A stretch of 14,088 nt of DNA from contig CAIOLV010000058.1 of assembly GCA_903859225.1 (NCBI GenBank), forward strand, positions 1-14,088. The letters are read 5' to 3'. Positions 1 through 6,513 of this stretch are shown here, in pieces. Every line of letters starts with the position of its first letter. Positions within the stretch are counted from its first letter, which is position 1. Origin of the DNA: an uncultured bacterium. GTDB taxonomy: Bacteria; Bipolaricaulota; Bipolaricaulia; UBA7950; UBA9294. A model generated the notes under the pieces. That model saw only the letters and a program-made list of their open reading frames with translations. It had not been told where the DNA came from and made no database searches. Made by a program: the position numbers and the translations under genes.

Positions 1-93
1 GGAGTCCACGAGGTTCTTGGCGCAGCCGAGGCTCGCAAGGTGAATGCGCAGCGCGCCCGATCCGTGCCCACGAGGAGGTGCCATGGCGCTCAT
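1..93 (-). CDS. rimO: Ribosomal protein S12 methylthiotransferase RimO, N-terminal fragment (cut by window edge)
   Basis: The minus strand encodes the beginning of a protein that leaves the window at base 1. About 31 residues are visible. After a short variable lead it reads LRIHLASLGCAKNLVDS, the opening strand and first cluster-binding cysteine of the UPF0004 domain. The form LGCxKNxVDS is typical of RimO; MiaB usually has GCQMN and MtaB GCKVN. RimO is a radical-SAM enzyme with two Fe-S clusters that methylthiolates an aspartate of ribosomal protein S12. Three in-frame ATGs lie at 96, 93 and 84. A GAGGG Shine-Dalgarno sits 7 nt before the one at 93, which I prefer. The gene diverges from the PadR operon. 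Only the N-terminus is seen, so the radical-SAM CxxxCxxC motif and TRAM domain cannot be checked. Confidence 0.8.
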   Translation of the reverse strand, partial: MSAMAPPRGHGSGALRIHLASLGCAKNLVDS

Positions 94-96
94 CAT

Positions 97-264
97 ATCG
101 CCCTCTTCGCGGCCTTGCTCGACCTCCTGGTCCGGCCGGCATCCCGGTGGGGTCCGAACTTGCCCAGCTTCCACGCGCAGCAACGGAAAGCCGGCTCTCG
201 GCCCGTTCGTCCACGCCGTCGTTGTGGTCGACTTCGGAACCGAAGCGCGCTAGACTATTCTATC
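97..264. promoter_or_regulatory. Divergent intergenic region between rimO and padR, with a candidate padR promoter
   Basis: This 168-bp gap separates the two divergent genes. On the plus strand TCGACT (228-233), a 17-nt spacer and TAGACT (251-256) form a reasonable -35/-10 pair. The -10 box ends 8 nt before the padR ATG at 265, so transcription would start at or next to that codon and the mRNA would be leaderless. The bases TAGA-CTAT-TCTA (251-262) are a short inverted repeat overlapping the -10 box, which would suit autorepression by the PadR product. That last point is inference. No clear promoter was found for the minus-strand gene. Confidence 0.45.
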
Positions 265-822
265 ATGGAATACCGCAGAGCGCGTGGATTTCCCGCCGAG
301 TACGGCGTCCTCGGCCTCCTCTTGGATGGGCCTGCCCACGGTTACGACGTGCAGCAGCGTCTCCACGTCGGACTCGGCGCGGTTTGGCGCATCGCATGGA
401 GTCAGCTGTATCACGTTCTCCACGGCCTCGAGGAGCACGGGTGGGTTCGGTCGTCGCTGGGCGAGTCGTCGAGCGGACCTCCTCGCCATACCTACGCGAT
501 CACGGCTCCCGGGCGGAGAGCCTTCTTCGAGTGGGCGGAGGCCCCGGTCACGCGCCTCCGCGATGTGCGCGTCGAGTTCCTCGCGAAGTTGTATTTCTTG
601 AGGAGGCATCGCCCCGACGACCTCGAGCCCCTCATCGAGCGGCAGGCTCAGGCGTTGCGACAGGCCATCGACGAGCTTGACGCCGCGGGCACTGCATTTG
701 GCGAGGACCCTTGGATGGCGTCGATCGCGCTCTCGTTTCGGCGTCGACAGACGAGGAGCGCGCTCGACTGGCTCGATGAAGTCCGGAGAGCACTGGACGT
801 AGAGAGAAAGGAACCGAAATGA
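265..822 (+). CDS. PadR-family transcriptional regulator
   Basis: The 185-residue product begins MEYRRARGFPAEYGVLGLLL. Residues ~10-85 form a PadR-type winged helix: the YGVLGLLLDGPAHGYDV segment, the LYHVLHGLEEHGWV recognition helix, and a wing ending in HTYAITAPGRRAF. The C-terminal ~90 residues are helical and charged (DLEPLIERQAQALRQAIDELD), matching the dimerisation region of longer, VirR/AphA-like PadR proteins. PadR proteins are usually local repressors relieved by a ligand. The reading frame is open upstream to about base 40, but similarity begins at 265, where a -10-like box lies 8 nt before the ATG, so I chose that start. The stop overlaps the next gene's ATG as ATGA, indicating co-transcription with the ABC importer it probably controls. 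The ligand is unknown. Confidence 0.88.
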   Translation: MEYRRARGFPAEYGVLGLLLDGPAHGYDVQQRLHVGLGAVWRIAWSQLYHVLHGLEEHGWVRSSLGESSSGPPRHTYAITAPGRRAFFEWAEAPVTRLRDVRVEFLAKLYFLRRHRPDDLEPLIERQAQALRQAIDELDAAGTAFGEDPWMASIALSFRRRQTRSALDWLDEVRRALDVERKEPK

Positions 823-1841
823 GAAATGGGTGGAAAGCCGGAGTCGCCGTGGGGCTGATCGTGGTCCTAGCAGTGGCGGCATGCGCGAACGACGTGGTGA
901 CCGTCATCGACTCCACCGGACGGTCGGTCGCGGTCTCGCAGCCGGTCGAGCACATCGCGAGCGCATACGGGATCGGGACGTACTACGTCTACGCCCTCGG
1001 AGCGGGGGACCGGCTCGTTGCCGCGTGGTACGTCGGCGTGAAGTCGGTCTCACAGGCGCCGGCTTCGTTCCGCGTCTTGGAGCCGCGCCTGGACGAGATC
1101 CTCCGCGCTGGAGACCCCAACGTAGAGGACCTGGCCGCCCTCAGAACGGATCTTGTCCTCGCCGACGCGTCGAAGCACGCGACGTTCGCGGAGCAGATGC
1201 AGGGGATCGGAGTGCCCACACTGCTTCTCGCGTCGGAGACCGCGCAGGGTGTTGTCGACATGACGCTCGCCCTTGGCGCGGCGCTCGGAGGAGATGCCGA
1301 AGGGCGCGCGGCGCGACTCGTCGAGGACTTCTATCGCGTCTATGGCGTCGCCGCGGTGGCAGCCACGAACATGCCAACTGAGAGCCGGCCGCGAGTCTTG
1401 TTCCTTGGGTCGACCTCTCTCCAGGTCGCGAGTGGCGCCATGTACCAGACGCAGCTCATCGAAGCGGCTGGCGGCGTTTCCGTGTCGTCCAATCTGGCGG
1501 GCTCATGGAATACCGTGAACCTCGAGCAGATCCTTGTCTGGAACCCCGACGTCATCGTCATCCCGCCGTACGGCAACGTGACGGTAGCTGCCCTTCTGGC
1601 GAACCCCGACTGGCGGTCGGTGCGTGCGATCCAGACGGGGCGAGTCGTGAAGATGCCGCGGGTCTTCGGGCCGATGGACACACCGCTGCCGGAGTCGCTG
1701 CTCGGAGTGATGTGGCTGTCGTCTGCCTTCTACCCGGAACGCGCGATCTTCGATGTCCGCACCGAGGCCGTGGACTTCTACGAGACCTACTATGGCTACG
1801 CGTTGAGCTCGGAGGAGGCGGACGCATTCCTGATTCCATGA
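819..1841 (+). CDS. ABC importer substrate-binding lipoprotein (BtuF/FepB/FecB class)
   Basis: The 340-residue product has a lipoprotein signal peptide. A positive N-terminus (MRNGWK) and hydrophobic core end at the lipobox VAAC, so Cys22 would be lipidated. The rest matches the helical-backbone class III binding fold. An N-terminal lobe opens with TVIDSTGRSVAVSQPVEHI and is followed by YVYALGAGDRLVAAW. The connecting helix is near residues 150-180. The C-terminal lobe contains RVLFLGS, NLEQILVWNPDVIVI and WRSVRAIQTGRV. Such proteins deliver iron-siderophores, haem, cobalamin or oxyanions to a FecCD-type permease; the sequence does not say which. An AAAGGAA Shine-Dalgarno sits 5 nt before the ATG. 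The start overlaps the padR stop by 4 bp and the stop overlaps the permease start by 4 bp. Confidence 0.9.
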   Translation: MRNGWKAGVAVGLIVVLAVAACANDVVTVIDSTGRSVAVSQPVEHIASAYGIGTYYVYALGAGDRLVAAWYVGVKSVSQAPASFRVLEPRLDEILRAGDPNVEDLAALRTDLVLADASKHATFAEQMQGIGVPTLLLASETAQGVVDMTLALGAALGGDAEGRAARLVEDFYRVYGVAAVAATNMPTESRPRVLFLGSTSLQVASGAMYQTQLIEAAGGVSVSSNLAGSWNTVNLEQILVWNPDVIVIPPYGNVTVAALLANPDWRSVRAIQTGRVVKMPRVFGPMDTPLPESLLGVMWLSSAFYPERAIFDVRTEAVDFYETYYGYALSSEEADAFLIP

Positions 1842-2839
1842 GGCCTCCGCGACGCCGCAATGTCAGTCTCCTCCTCTACGCCCTCCCCGTGGCGCTCGCC
1901 TTCGTCGCGCTCCTCTTCGGACGGTACGGCGGAGGCGTTGGCGAGGCGTTTCGGTCGCTCTTCTCTTCGGGAACAGGTGACCTACTGCGCTCGCTCATCT
2001 TCCACGTGCGGCTGCCGCGGACGCTCGCCGCGCTCGTCGTTGGAGCCGATCTGGCTGCTGCCGGCGCGGTCCTCCAGGGGCTCTTCCGGAACCCCCTCGT
2101 CGACTCGCGCATCCTTGGCGTCAGCTCGGGCGCGGCGTTCGGCGCGTGTCTGGCCATTCTGGTGTCGGGGAGCGCGGTGGCCGTCCAGACGGGCGCGTTC
2201 TTCTTCGCGCTCATCGCGGTGGCCATCGTCCTTGCGGTGGGATGGCGACTCGGAGCAACGCCGCTCGTCCTTCTTCTTGTTGGCATTGCGGCGAGCGCGC
2301 TCTTCGATGCACTGCTCGGCCTCGTCAAGTACGTGGCCGACCCACTGAGCAAGCTCCCCGCGATCACGTACTGGCTCCTCGGCGGGCTCGGGGGAGCGCA
2401 GTGGTCGAACCTCGCGCCGCTCCTCGTCCTTTCCACTCTCGGTCTGGGCTTTCTCATCCTTGCGCGCTGGCGGCTGAACGTCCTCACCCTCAGCGACGAC
2501 GAGGCCGCGTCGCTCGGGGTGCGAGTTCGCCCTCTGCGCGTTGCCGTGGTTGTGGCCGCATCGCTCCTCGTCGCCACATCGGTGTCCCAGGCTGGGATGA
2601 TCGGCTGGATTGGCCTCGTCGTCCCGCACATCGCCCGCGCCTGGGTGGGTCCGGACCACGTCCGTCTCGTTCCTGCGTCGGCGGCTCTCGGCGCGGCGAT
2701 CCTTGTCGTGCTCGACACGGTCGCCCGCACCGCCCTCCCCGGTGAGATCCCTCTTGGCATTCTCACCGGCCTCCTCGGCGTTCCCGCGTTCCTCATCCTC
2801 CTCGTCGGCTACCTCCGCGCAAAGGGGGCGGCACGATGA
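1838..2839 (+). CDS. FecCD/BtuC-family ABC importer permease
   Basis: The 333-residue, strongly hydrophobic protein has about nine or ten membrane segments, the usual size for the family. The family signature is complete: HVRLPRTLAALVVGADLAAAGAVLQ (residues ~56-80) followed by GLFRNPLVDSRILGVSSGAA (81-100). The cytoplasmic coupling region DDEAASLGVRV is at 220-230, and IGLVVPHIARAWVG at 258-271 is also typical. As a dimer it would form the transport channel between the binding protein and the ATPase. The frame is open far upstream, but the ATG at 1838 overlaps the previous stop as ATGA and gives a normal N-terminus with a cytoplasmic PRRR cluster. The nearest purine-rich site (1811-1818) is too far for a standard ribosome-binding site, so translational coupling is likely. 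Confidence 0.93.
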   Translation: MRPPRRRNVSLLLYALPVALAFVALLFGRYGGGVGEAFRSLFSSGTGDLLRSLIFHVRLPRTLAALVVGADLAAAGAVLQGLFRNPLVDSRILGVSSGAAFGACLAILVSGSAVAVQTGAFFFALIAVAIVLAVGWRLGATPLVLLLVGIAASALFDALLGLVKYVADPLSKLPAITYWLLGGLGGAQWSNLAPLLVLSTLGLGFLILARWRLNVLTLSDDEAASLGVRVRPLRVAVVVAASLLVATSVSQAGMIGWIGLVVPHIARAWVGPDHVRLVPASAALGAAILVVLDTVARTALPGEIPLGILTGLLGVPAFLILLVGYLRAKGAAR

Positions 2840-3657
2840 AGCTCGAGGCCGATCGAATCTCATACGCCTACCGCCGCCGCGGGGCTCTCTCTCTGCGCCG
2901 CGTTTCGCTCACCGTCGAGACGGGCGAGATCGCCTTCGTGCTGGGCGCGAATGGTTCGGGCAAGTCGACGCTCCTCAGCCTGCTTGCAGGAATGAGGCAC
3001 CCCGCCGCGGGCGCCGTGCGGCTCGACGGTCAGCTGCTCGATGCCCTCACGCCGCGCGAACGCGCAAAGAGGGTCGGCGTCGTCCCTCAATTCCACGATC
3101 CAGTCTTCTCGTTCAGCGTAGAAGAGACCGTCGCCTTGGGCCGTGCTCCCTACGTGGGCCTCTTCTCCAGGCCGGGACGCGAAGACAAGCTGGCGGTAGA
3201 GCGTGCGCTCGACGCGGTGGGCCTGACCGCCCTGCGACGGAGACCGACGACGCGATTGAGCGGCGGCGAGCGGCAACTGGTGTGGATCGCCCGCGGCTTG
3301 GCTCAGGGCGCTGGCTGTCTTCTTCTCGACGAGCCCACAGCCCACCTCGATCCTCAGCACGAGCACGGGCTGTTCGCCGTCGTGCGACGCCTCGCCGCAG
3401 GCGGAGCGGCGTTCGTGGTCGCATCGCACCACCCGGGGAGCGCGCTCCTCTACGCCACGCGCGTCACCTTTCTGAAGAACGGCGCGATGCTCTCTTCGGG
3501 GTCGCCGGCCGAGACGATCACCGGCGACGTGTTACGCGAGGCTTACGGGATGGAGTTCCTCGTCGTTACGGGCAGTGAGGGAGAACGCGCCGTCGTGCCT
3601 CGCCTCCGAAGCGCAAGCGCCGCGTCGACGGGCGGATCTAGCAGGACTGGACCTTAG
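2836..3657 (+). CDS. ABC importer ATP-binding protein (FepC/BtuD class)
   Basis: The 273-residue ATPase has every expected motif: Walker A GANGSGKST (37-45), Q-loop VVPQF (Q85), signature LSGGE (141-145), Walker B CLLLDEP (161-167), D-loop HLD (170-172) and switch His198 in VVASHH. It energises import through the permease encoded just upstream. The start overlaps the permease stop as ATGA and has an AAAGGGGG site about 7 nt upstream. The last ~25 residues (Ser/Arg/Gly-rich) extend past the conserved fold. The stop codon TAG (3655-3657) overlaps the stop of the convergent AEC gene, so no terminator fits between them. The protein is the last of the four-gene padR operon. Substrate identity is not visible here. 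Confidence 0.95.
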   Translation: MKLEADRISYAYRRRGALSLRRVSLTVETGEIAFVLGANGSGKSTLLSLLAGMRHPAAGAVRLDGQLLDALTPRERAKRVGVVPQFHDPVFSFSVEETVALGRAPYVGLFSRPGREDKLAVERALDAVGLTALRRRPTTRLSGGERQLVWIARGLAQGAGCLLLDEPTAHLDPQHEHGLFAVVRRLAAGGAAFVVASHHPGSALLYATRVTFLKNGAMLSSGSPAETITGDVLREAYGMEFLVVTGSEGERAVVPRLRSASAASTGGSSRTGP

Positions 3658-4556
3658 CGGAGCGCCGACAGGAGGATCGGCAGCGTCACGAGGCTCCCTA
3701 CGGTCGAGAAGACGAGCGTCGCGGCTACGAGCGCCGGCCGCGTGCCGAACTGCCGCGCGAACACCACACCGTTCACCGCAGTCGGCATGCTCGCCTGGAG
3801 AACGAGCACGGTGCGCATCATCCCGTCGAGTCCGAAGAGCGAGGCCAGGCCCACCGCGAGGGCGGGGGGAACGAGCAGCTTCACAACCGAGAGGGGCACC
3901 GCTTCGGAGGCGCCACGGAACGACGCGATCGCAGCAAGTTCGACTCCGAGGAGGACGACCAGCAGGGGAATCCACGTCTGTCCGAGGAGGTTGAGCGTCA
4001 CGTCGAGCGGCGCCGGGAGTGACGGGACCAGGGCGCGAAGACCGAGGGCCAAAGCCACGGCGTAGAGGTACGGAATGGCGAGCGCCCGACGCACCGCCGT
4101 CCGAAGGCCGTGGGCGGAATCCCATCCTGCGTAGGTTCCACCAAGCGCCACGTGGACGATGATGTGGACGGACACGAACGCCGTTCCGATCGTCAATCCC
4201 TCCGCGCCGAAGGCCGCCGCAATGATGGGGAGCCCATAGTTGGCGCAATTGGTCGAAGCGAGAGAGAGTGCTGCGGCCCGCGTTTTCTCTCGGTCCCAGC
4301 GGAGGAGCCGACCGACGGCGGCCGCAAGGATGAGGAGCACGGCGTAGGCCGCGACGGCAAATGCGGCAATCCGACCGAAATCGGCGGCGTCGAGCGACGC
4401 GAGGAAGACCGTGCGGAAGACGAGCGCGGGGCCGGCGATCCAATACGCAAAGACGTGCACGGCGCGGAAGTCGAGGCGCGCGAGCTTCGCCAGCGCTGCG
4501 CCCGCGGCGGCGATCAGGAAGACCGGAACCAACGCCGCAACGAGAGTCGCTGCCAA
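3654..4556 (-). CDS. AEC (auxin efflux carrier)-family transporter
   Basis: The 300-residue membrane protein has about ten hydrophobic segments in two halves. The first half contains STNCANYGLPI (101-111), matching the Asn/Gly/Pro-containing broken helix of AEC proteins. The second contains MPTAVNGVVFARQFG in the equivalent position. Bacterial AEC members export or import small carboxylates such as malate or malonate; the substrate here is not determined. The only start consistent with the family's N-terminus is TTG at 4556, preceded by a good AAAGGAAG Shine-Dalgarno (about 4562-4569). That start lies 43 bp inside the 3' end of the MATE gene in another frame, so the two genes are probably co-transcribed and translationally coupled. 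The stop TAA (3656-3654) overlaps the convergent ATPase stop. Confidence 0.88.
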   Translation of the reverse strand: MAATLVAALVPVFLIAAAGAALAKLARLDFRAVHVFAYWIAGPALVFRTVFLASLDAADFGRIAAFAVAAYAVLLILAAAVGRLLRWDREKTRAAALSLASTNCANYGLPIIAAAFGAEGLTIGTAFVSVHIIVHVALGGTYAGWDSAHGLRTAVRRALAIPYLYAVALALGLRALVPSLPAPLDVTLNLLGQTWIPLLVVLLGVELAAIASFRGASEAVPLSVVKLLVPPALAVGLASLFGLDGMMRTVLVLQASMPTAVNGVVFARQFGTRPALVAATLVFSTVGSLVTLPILLSALR

Positions 4557-6070
4557 ATCGTCTTCCTTTCCGCCGATGCGAAACCGACTACAGGAACAAG
4601 CGTAGGATCAACGGGGATCGGCTCTGCGGGCACGTCCGTCGCCTCAGCGTCGACCGGTGGGGTGATGCGCGCTTGTTGCCATCCGCGTCCCCACGCAAGA
4701 TACCCGATGGCGACGAGCCCCGATAGCACATTCGACGCAGACATTCCAATCCAAACTCCGGTCGATCCCATCCGAAGGACAAACGCAAACACGTACGACA
4801 GCGGAATGCGGAAGACCCAAAGGCGCAGCACTCCGAGAATCATCGACGGGACGTTGTGACCAGATCCACTGTAGACAGCCTGCGCGGCGAAGAACGCACT
4901 CAGGAACGGCATGCTCGCCGCGAAGAGCTCGATGAACCGGGCACCTTCGTGCAGTGAGGCTAGAGCTCCAGTGGAATCGCCGTGGATGAAGATGCGCAGA
5001 AGTGGCATGCGCGCGACATACACGAACGCAGCTTCTGCGACCACGATGAGGAAGAGGGCCTGCATTCCCTTGCGAGCGATCTCGCGCGTCCGGTTGTGTA
5101 ACCCGGCGCCGAGAGCCTGCCCGATCATCGTCGTGAGGCCAACTCCGAGCCCGCCAGTGGCAATGAACAGGAGCCCGAAGACCCGGTCGGCGACGCCGTA
5201 GCCGGACAGGGCGGCCACGGCGTTATCGAGCTTCCCAATGCCAACCATCATGACGAGGAACCCAAGCGCAACTGACGAGTTGCCGAACGCGGCCGGCAAG
5301 CCGATAACAAAGGTCTTGCCGAGCCACTCTCCCCGGACCTTGAGCAGCTTCCGCTCGAGGCGGAGGCACCCACGCCCGCGTGTGAAGACCGCGAGGAAGA
5401 TGGCCGAAGACACAGCTTGTGCGATGACGGTCGCGATCGCCGCGCCCGTGATCCCGAGCTGTGGGAATCCCCAGAGGCCGAGGACGAGGGCCGCGTCAAG
5501 TGGGATATTGAGCAGCACGCCGATCAGCGTGAACAGGAGAGGCGTCAGCGTGTCTCCAGTCGCCTGCAGCGCGCCGGACAAGAGCTGCGGAATCATCATC
5601 GTGGGAAGTCCGAGGAAGATGACGCGCATGTAGAGCGACGCTTGGAGGGTGACGGAGGGCTCGTGGACGAACGCGCCCAGAATGGACGGCATGAAGGCGT
5701 ATCCTACGGCCCCGAGAACGACGCTCGCGGCGACGCCGACCGTGAACATCTGGTTGAGGGCGAGGTTCGCCTCCTCAGGGCGGTTGGCCCCGACGTTTTG
5801 CGCCACGAGGGCCGTGACGACGGCTCCTCCGAATCCACCGATGAACGAGACAAGGAACCAGACGAACGGCCAGGAAATCTGGATTCCTGCCATCACCGCC
5901 TGGGGAGTCCCGCCCGGAAGAAGCCCGATGAAGAACGCGTCCGTCAAGTTGTAGAGCGTGAACAGGACGGACGAAAGGACTGCGGGCGCGCCAATGCGAA
6001 TCATCGTCCGCAGCGCCGCCCCCCCAAGAATCTCCTCCCTTCCGGGAGGCGTCAACCATCCGATCTTCAT
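4514..6070 (-). CDS. MATE-family multidrug/cation efflux protein
   Basis: The 518-residue protein has about twelve membrane segments in two MatE halves. The first begins MIRIGAPAVLSSVLFTLYNLTDAFFIG and includes GGAVVTALVAQNVGANRPEEA. The second half includes GLGVGLTTMIGQALGAGLHNRTREIARKG, the expected internal repeat. MATE proteins expel cationic drugs and metabolites using Na+ or H+ gradients. It is some 50 residues longer than a usual MATE protein because of a cytoplasmic tail rich in Pro, Val and Glu, then Arg (from ~residue 465). The 3' part of that tail is what overlaps the AEC gene. The ATG at 6070 has a GAAGGGA Shine-Dalgarno 5 nt upstream. The gene follows the metallo-hydrolase gene on the same strand after a 415-bp gap holding repeats. 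Confidence 0.93.
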   Translation of the reverse strand: MKIGWLTPPGREEILGGAALRTMIRIGAPAVLSSVLFTLYNLTDAFFIGLLPGGTPQAVMAGIQISWPFVWFLVSFIGGFGGAVVTALVAQNVGANRPEEANLALNQMFTVGVAASVVLGAVGYAFMPSILGAFVHEPSVTLQASLYMRVIFLGLPTMMIPQLLSGALQATGDTLTPLLFTLIGVLLNIPLDAALVLGLWGFPQLGITGAAIATVIAQAVSSAIFLAVFTRGRGCLRLERKLLKVRGEWLGKTFVIGLPAAFGNSSVALGFLVMMVGIGKLDNAVAALSGYGVADRVFGLLFIATGGLGVGLTTMIGQALGAGLHNRTREIARKGMQALFLIVVAEAAFVYVARMPLLRIFIHGDSTGALASLHEGARFIELFAASMPFLSAFFAAQAVYSGSGHNVPSMILGVLRLWVFRIPLSYVFAFVLRMGSTGVWIGMSASNVLSGLVAIGYLAWGRGWQQARITPPVDAEATDVPAEPIPVDPTLVPVVGFASAERKTIWQRLSLRRWFRSS

Positions 6071-6485
6071 GCGAATCCCTTCATCCTTCGCTCAACCTCA
6101 CGCAAGAAACAACGTACGGCTCGCCGTTTGGCGAGCCGATGATGGTACATGGTTCACGCACGTCTTGCAGCACTGCGAGCATCGCCGTCGAGCGTCTCGC
6201 GAGGGTCTCCCGCAGTGTTAGCCCAACCAGGCATCCAGGAATGAGTCGCAGACAGAAGTCACTGACGTTCAACCCGCTGAAGCGCGCGACGGTTCGGGAC
6301 TCACGATGTCACGCTACGCGCTCGGCTGGCGTCACGTCCTACGCCGTCACGGTCTCCCGCCATGCAGCTCAGCGTGGCATCGCACCCTCACACAGACACG
6401 GTCTCCTGCCACACCGCTCGGCTTGGCGTCGAGCCCCTACACCGTCACCGCTTCCCGCCAAGACGCTCGGCTTGGCAACGCGCCC
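6071..6485. other. 415-bp gap between the MATE and metallo-hydrolase genes: repeat array plus hairpin
   Basis: No convincing gene lies here. The part from about 6290 to the metallo-hydrolase stop holds the 49-bp repeat array described separately. From 6139 to about 6289 I see no clear structure, apart from one 10-mer, GGTCTCCCGC (6204-6213). It recurs at 6351-6360, exactly 147 bp (three repeat periods) away, which may mark a decayed older copy. A perfect hairpin sits at 6117-6138. The final ~45 bp before the MATE gene hold only its ribosome-binding site and no strong promoter match. Confidence 0.6.
6117..6138 (-). terminator. Perfect 9-bp stem hairpin upstream of the MATE gene, possible terminator
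   Basis: CGGCTCGCC (6117-6125) and GGCGAGCCG (6130-6138) pair perfectly around a 4-nt loop. On the minus strand the hairpin is followed by TACGTTGTTTCTTGC, which is moderately T-rich but not a clean T-run. It could end transcripts from the metallo-hydrolase gene or attenuate read-through into the MATE gene. It might also act only as an RNA end-stabiliser. Confidence 0.45.
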
Positions 6486-6513
6486 CTAGACCGAGACCGT
6501 TTCCTGCCAAGCC
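6290..6513 (-). repeat. Tandem array of diverged 49-bp units derived from the 3' end of the metallo-hydrolase gene
   Basis: Read on the minus strand, the metallo-hydrolase gene ends in codons for AAWQETVSV and a stop at 6488-6486. Three more copies follow at exactly 49-bp spacing, with stops at 6439-6437, 6390-6388 and 6341-6339. Conceptual translations up to each stop are ASWREAVTV, AVWQETVSV and AAWRETVTA. The stop survives as TAG, TAG, TGA and TAG. A fifth copy near 6296-6319 is more decayed and shifted by 3 bp. Each unit is bounded by an inverted repeat. In copy 1, GGCTTGGCA and TGCCAAGCC (6505-6513 and 6469-6477) pair over 9 bp around a 27-nt loop. In copies 2-4 the arms read TTGGCG/CGCCAA, GTGGCA/TGCCAC and TGGCG/CGCCA, so changes in one arm are matched in the other. 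Confidence 0.85.

Noticed and set aside
250..882. Minus-strand frame opposite the PadR gene
   Set aside because: It is the antisense of a gene with a clear PadR fold and has no recognisable motif or start signal.
1876..2863. Long minus-strand frames opposite the permease gene
   Set aside because: They are antisense shadows with Arg/Ser/Glu-rich translations; the plus-strand frame has a complete FecCD family signature.
6081..6272. 63-codon minus-strand frame whose C-terminal half faintly resembles a Phd/YefM antitoxin (EPCTIIGSPNGEPYVV)
   Set aside because: It starts at a TTG without a clear ribosome-binding site and its N-terminal half does not fit. The best-matching part is the perfect hairpin at 6117-6138, and no toxin gene lies next to it.
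6290..6513. CRISPR array
   Set aside because: Units repeat end to end with similarity throughout, so there are no unique spacers, and no cas genes are present.
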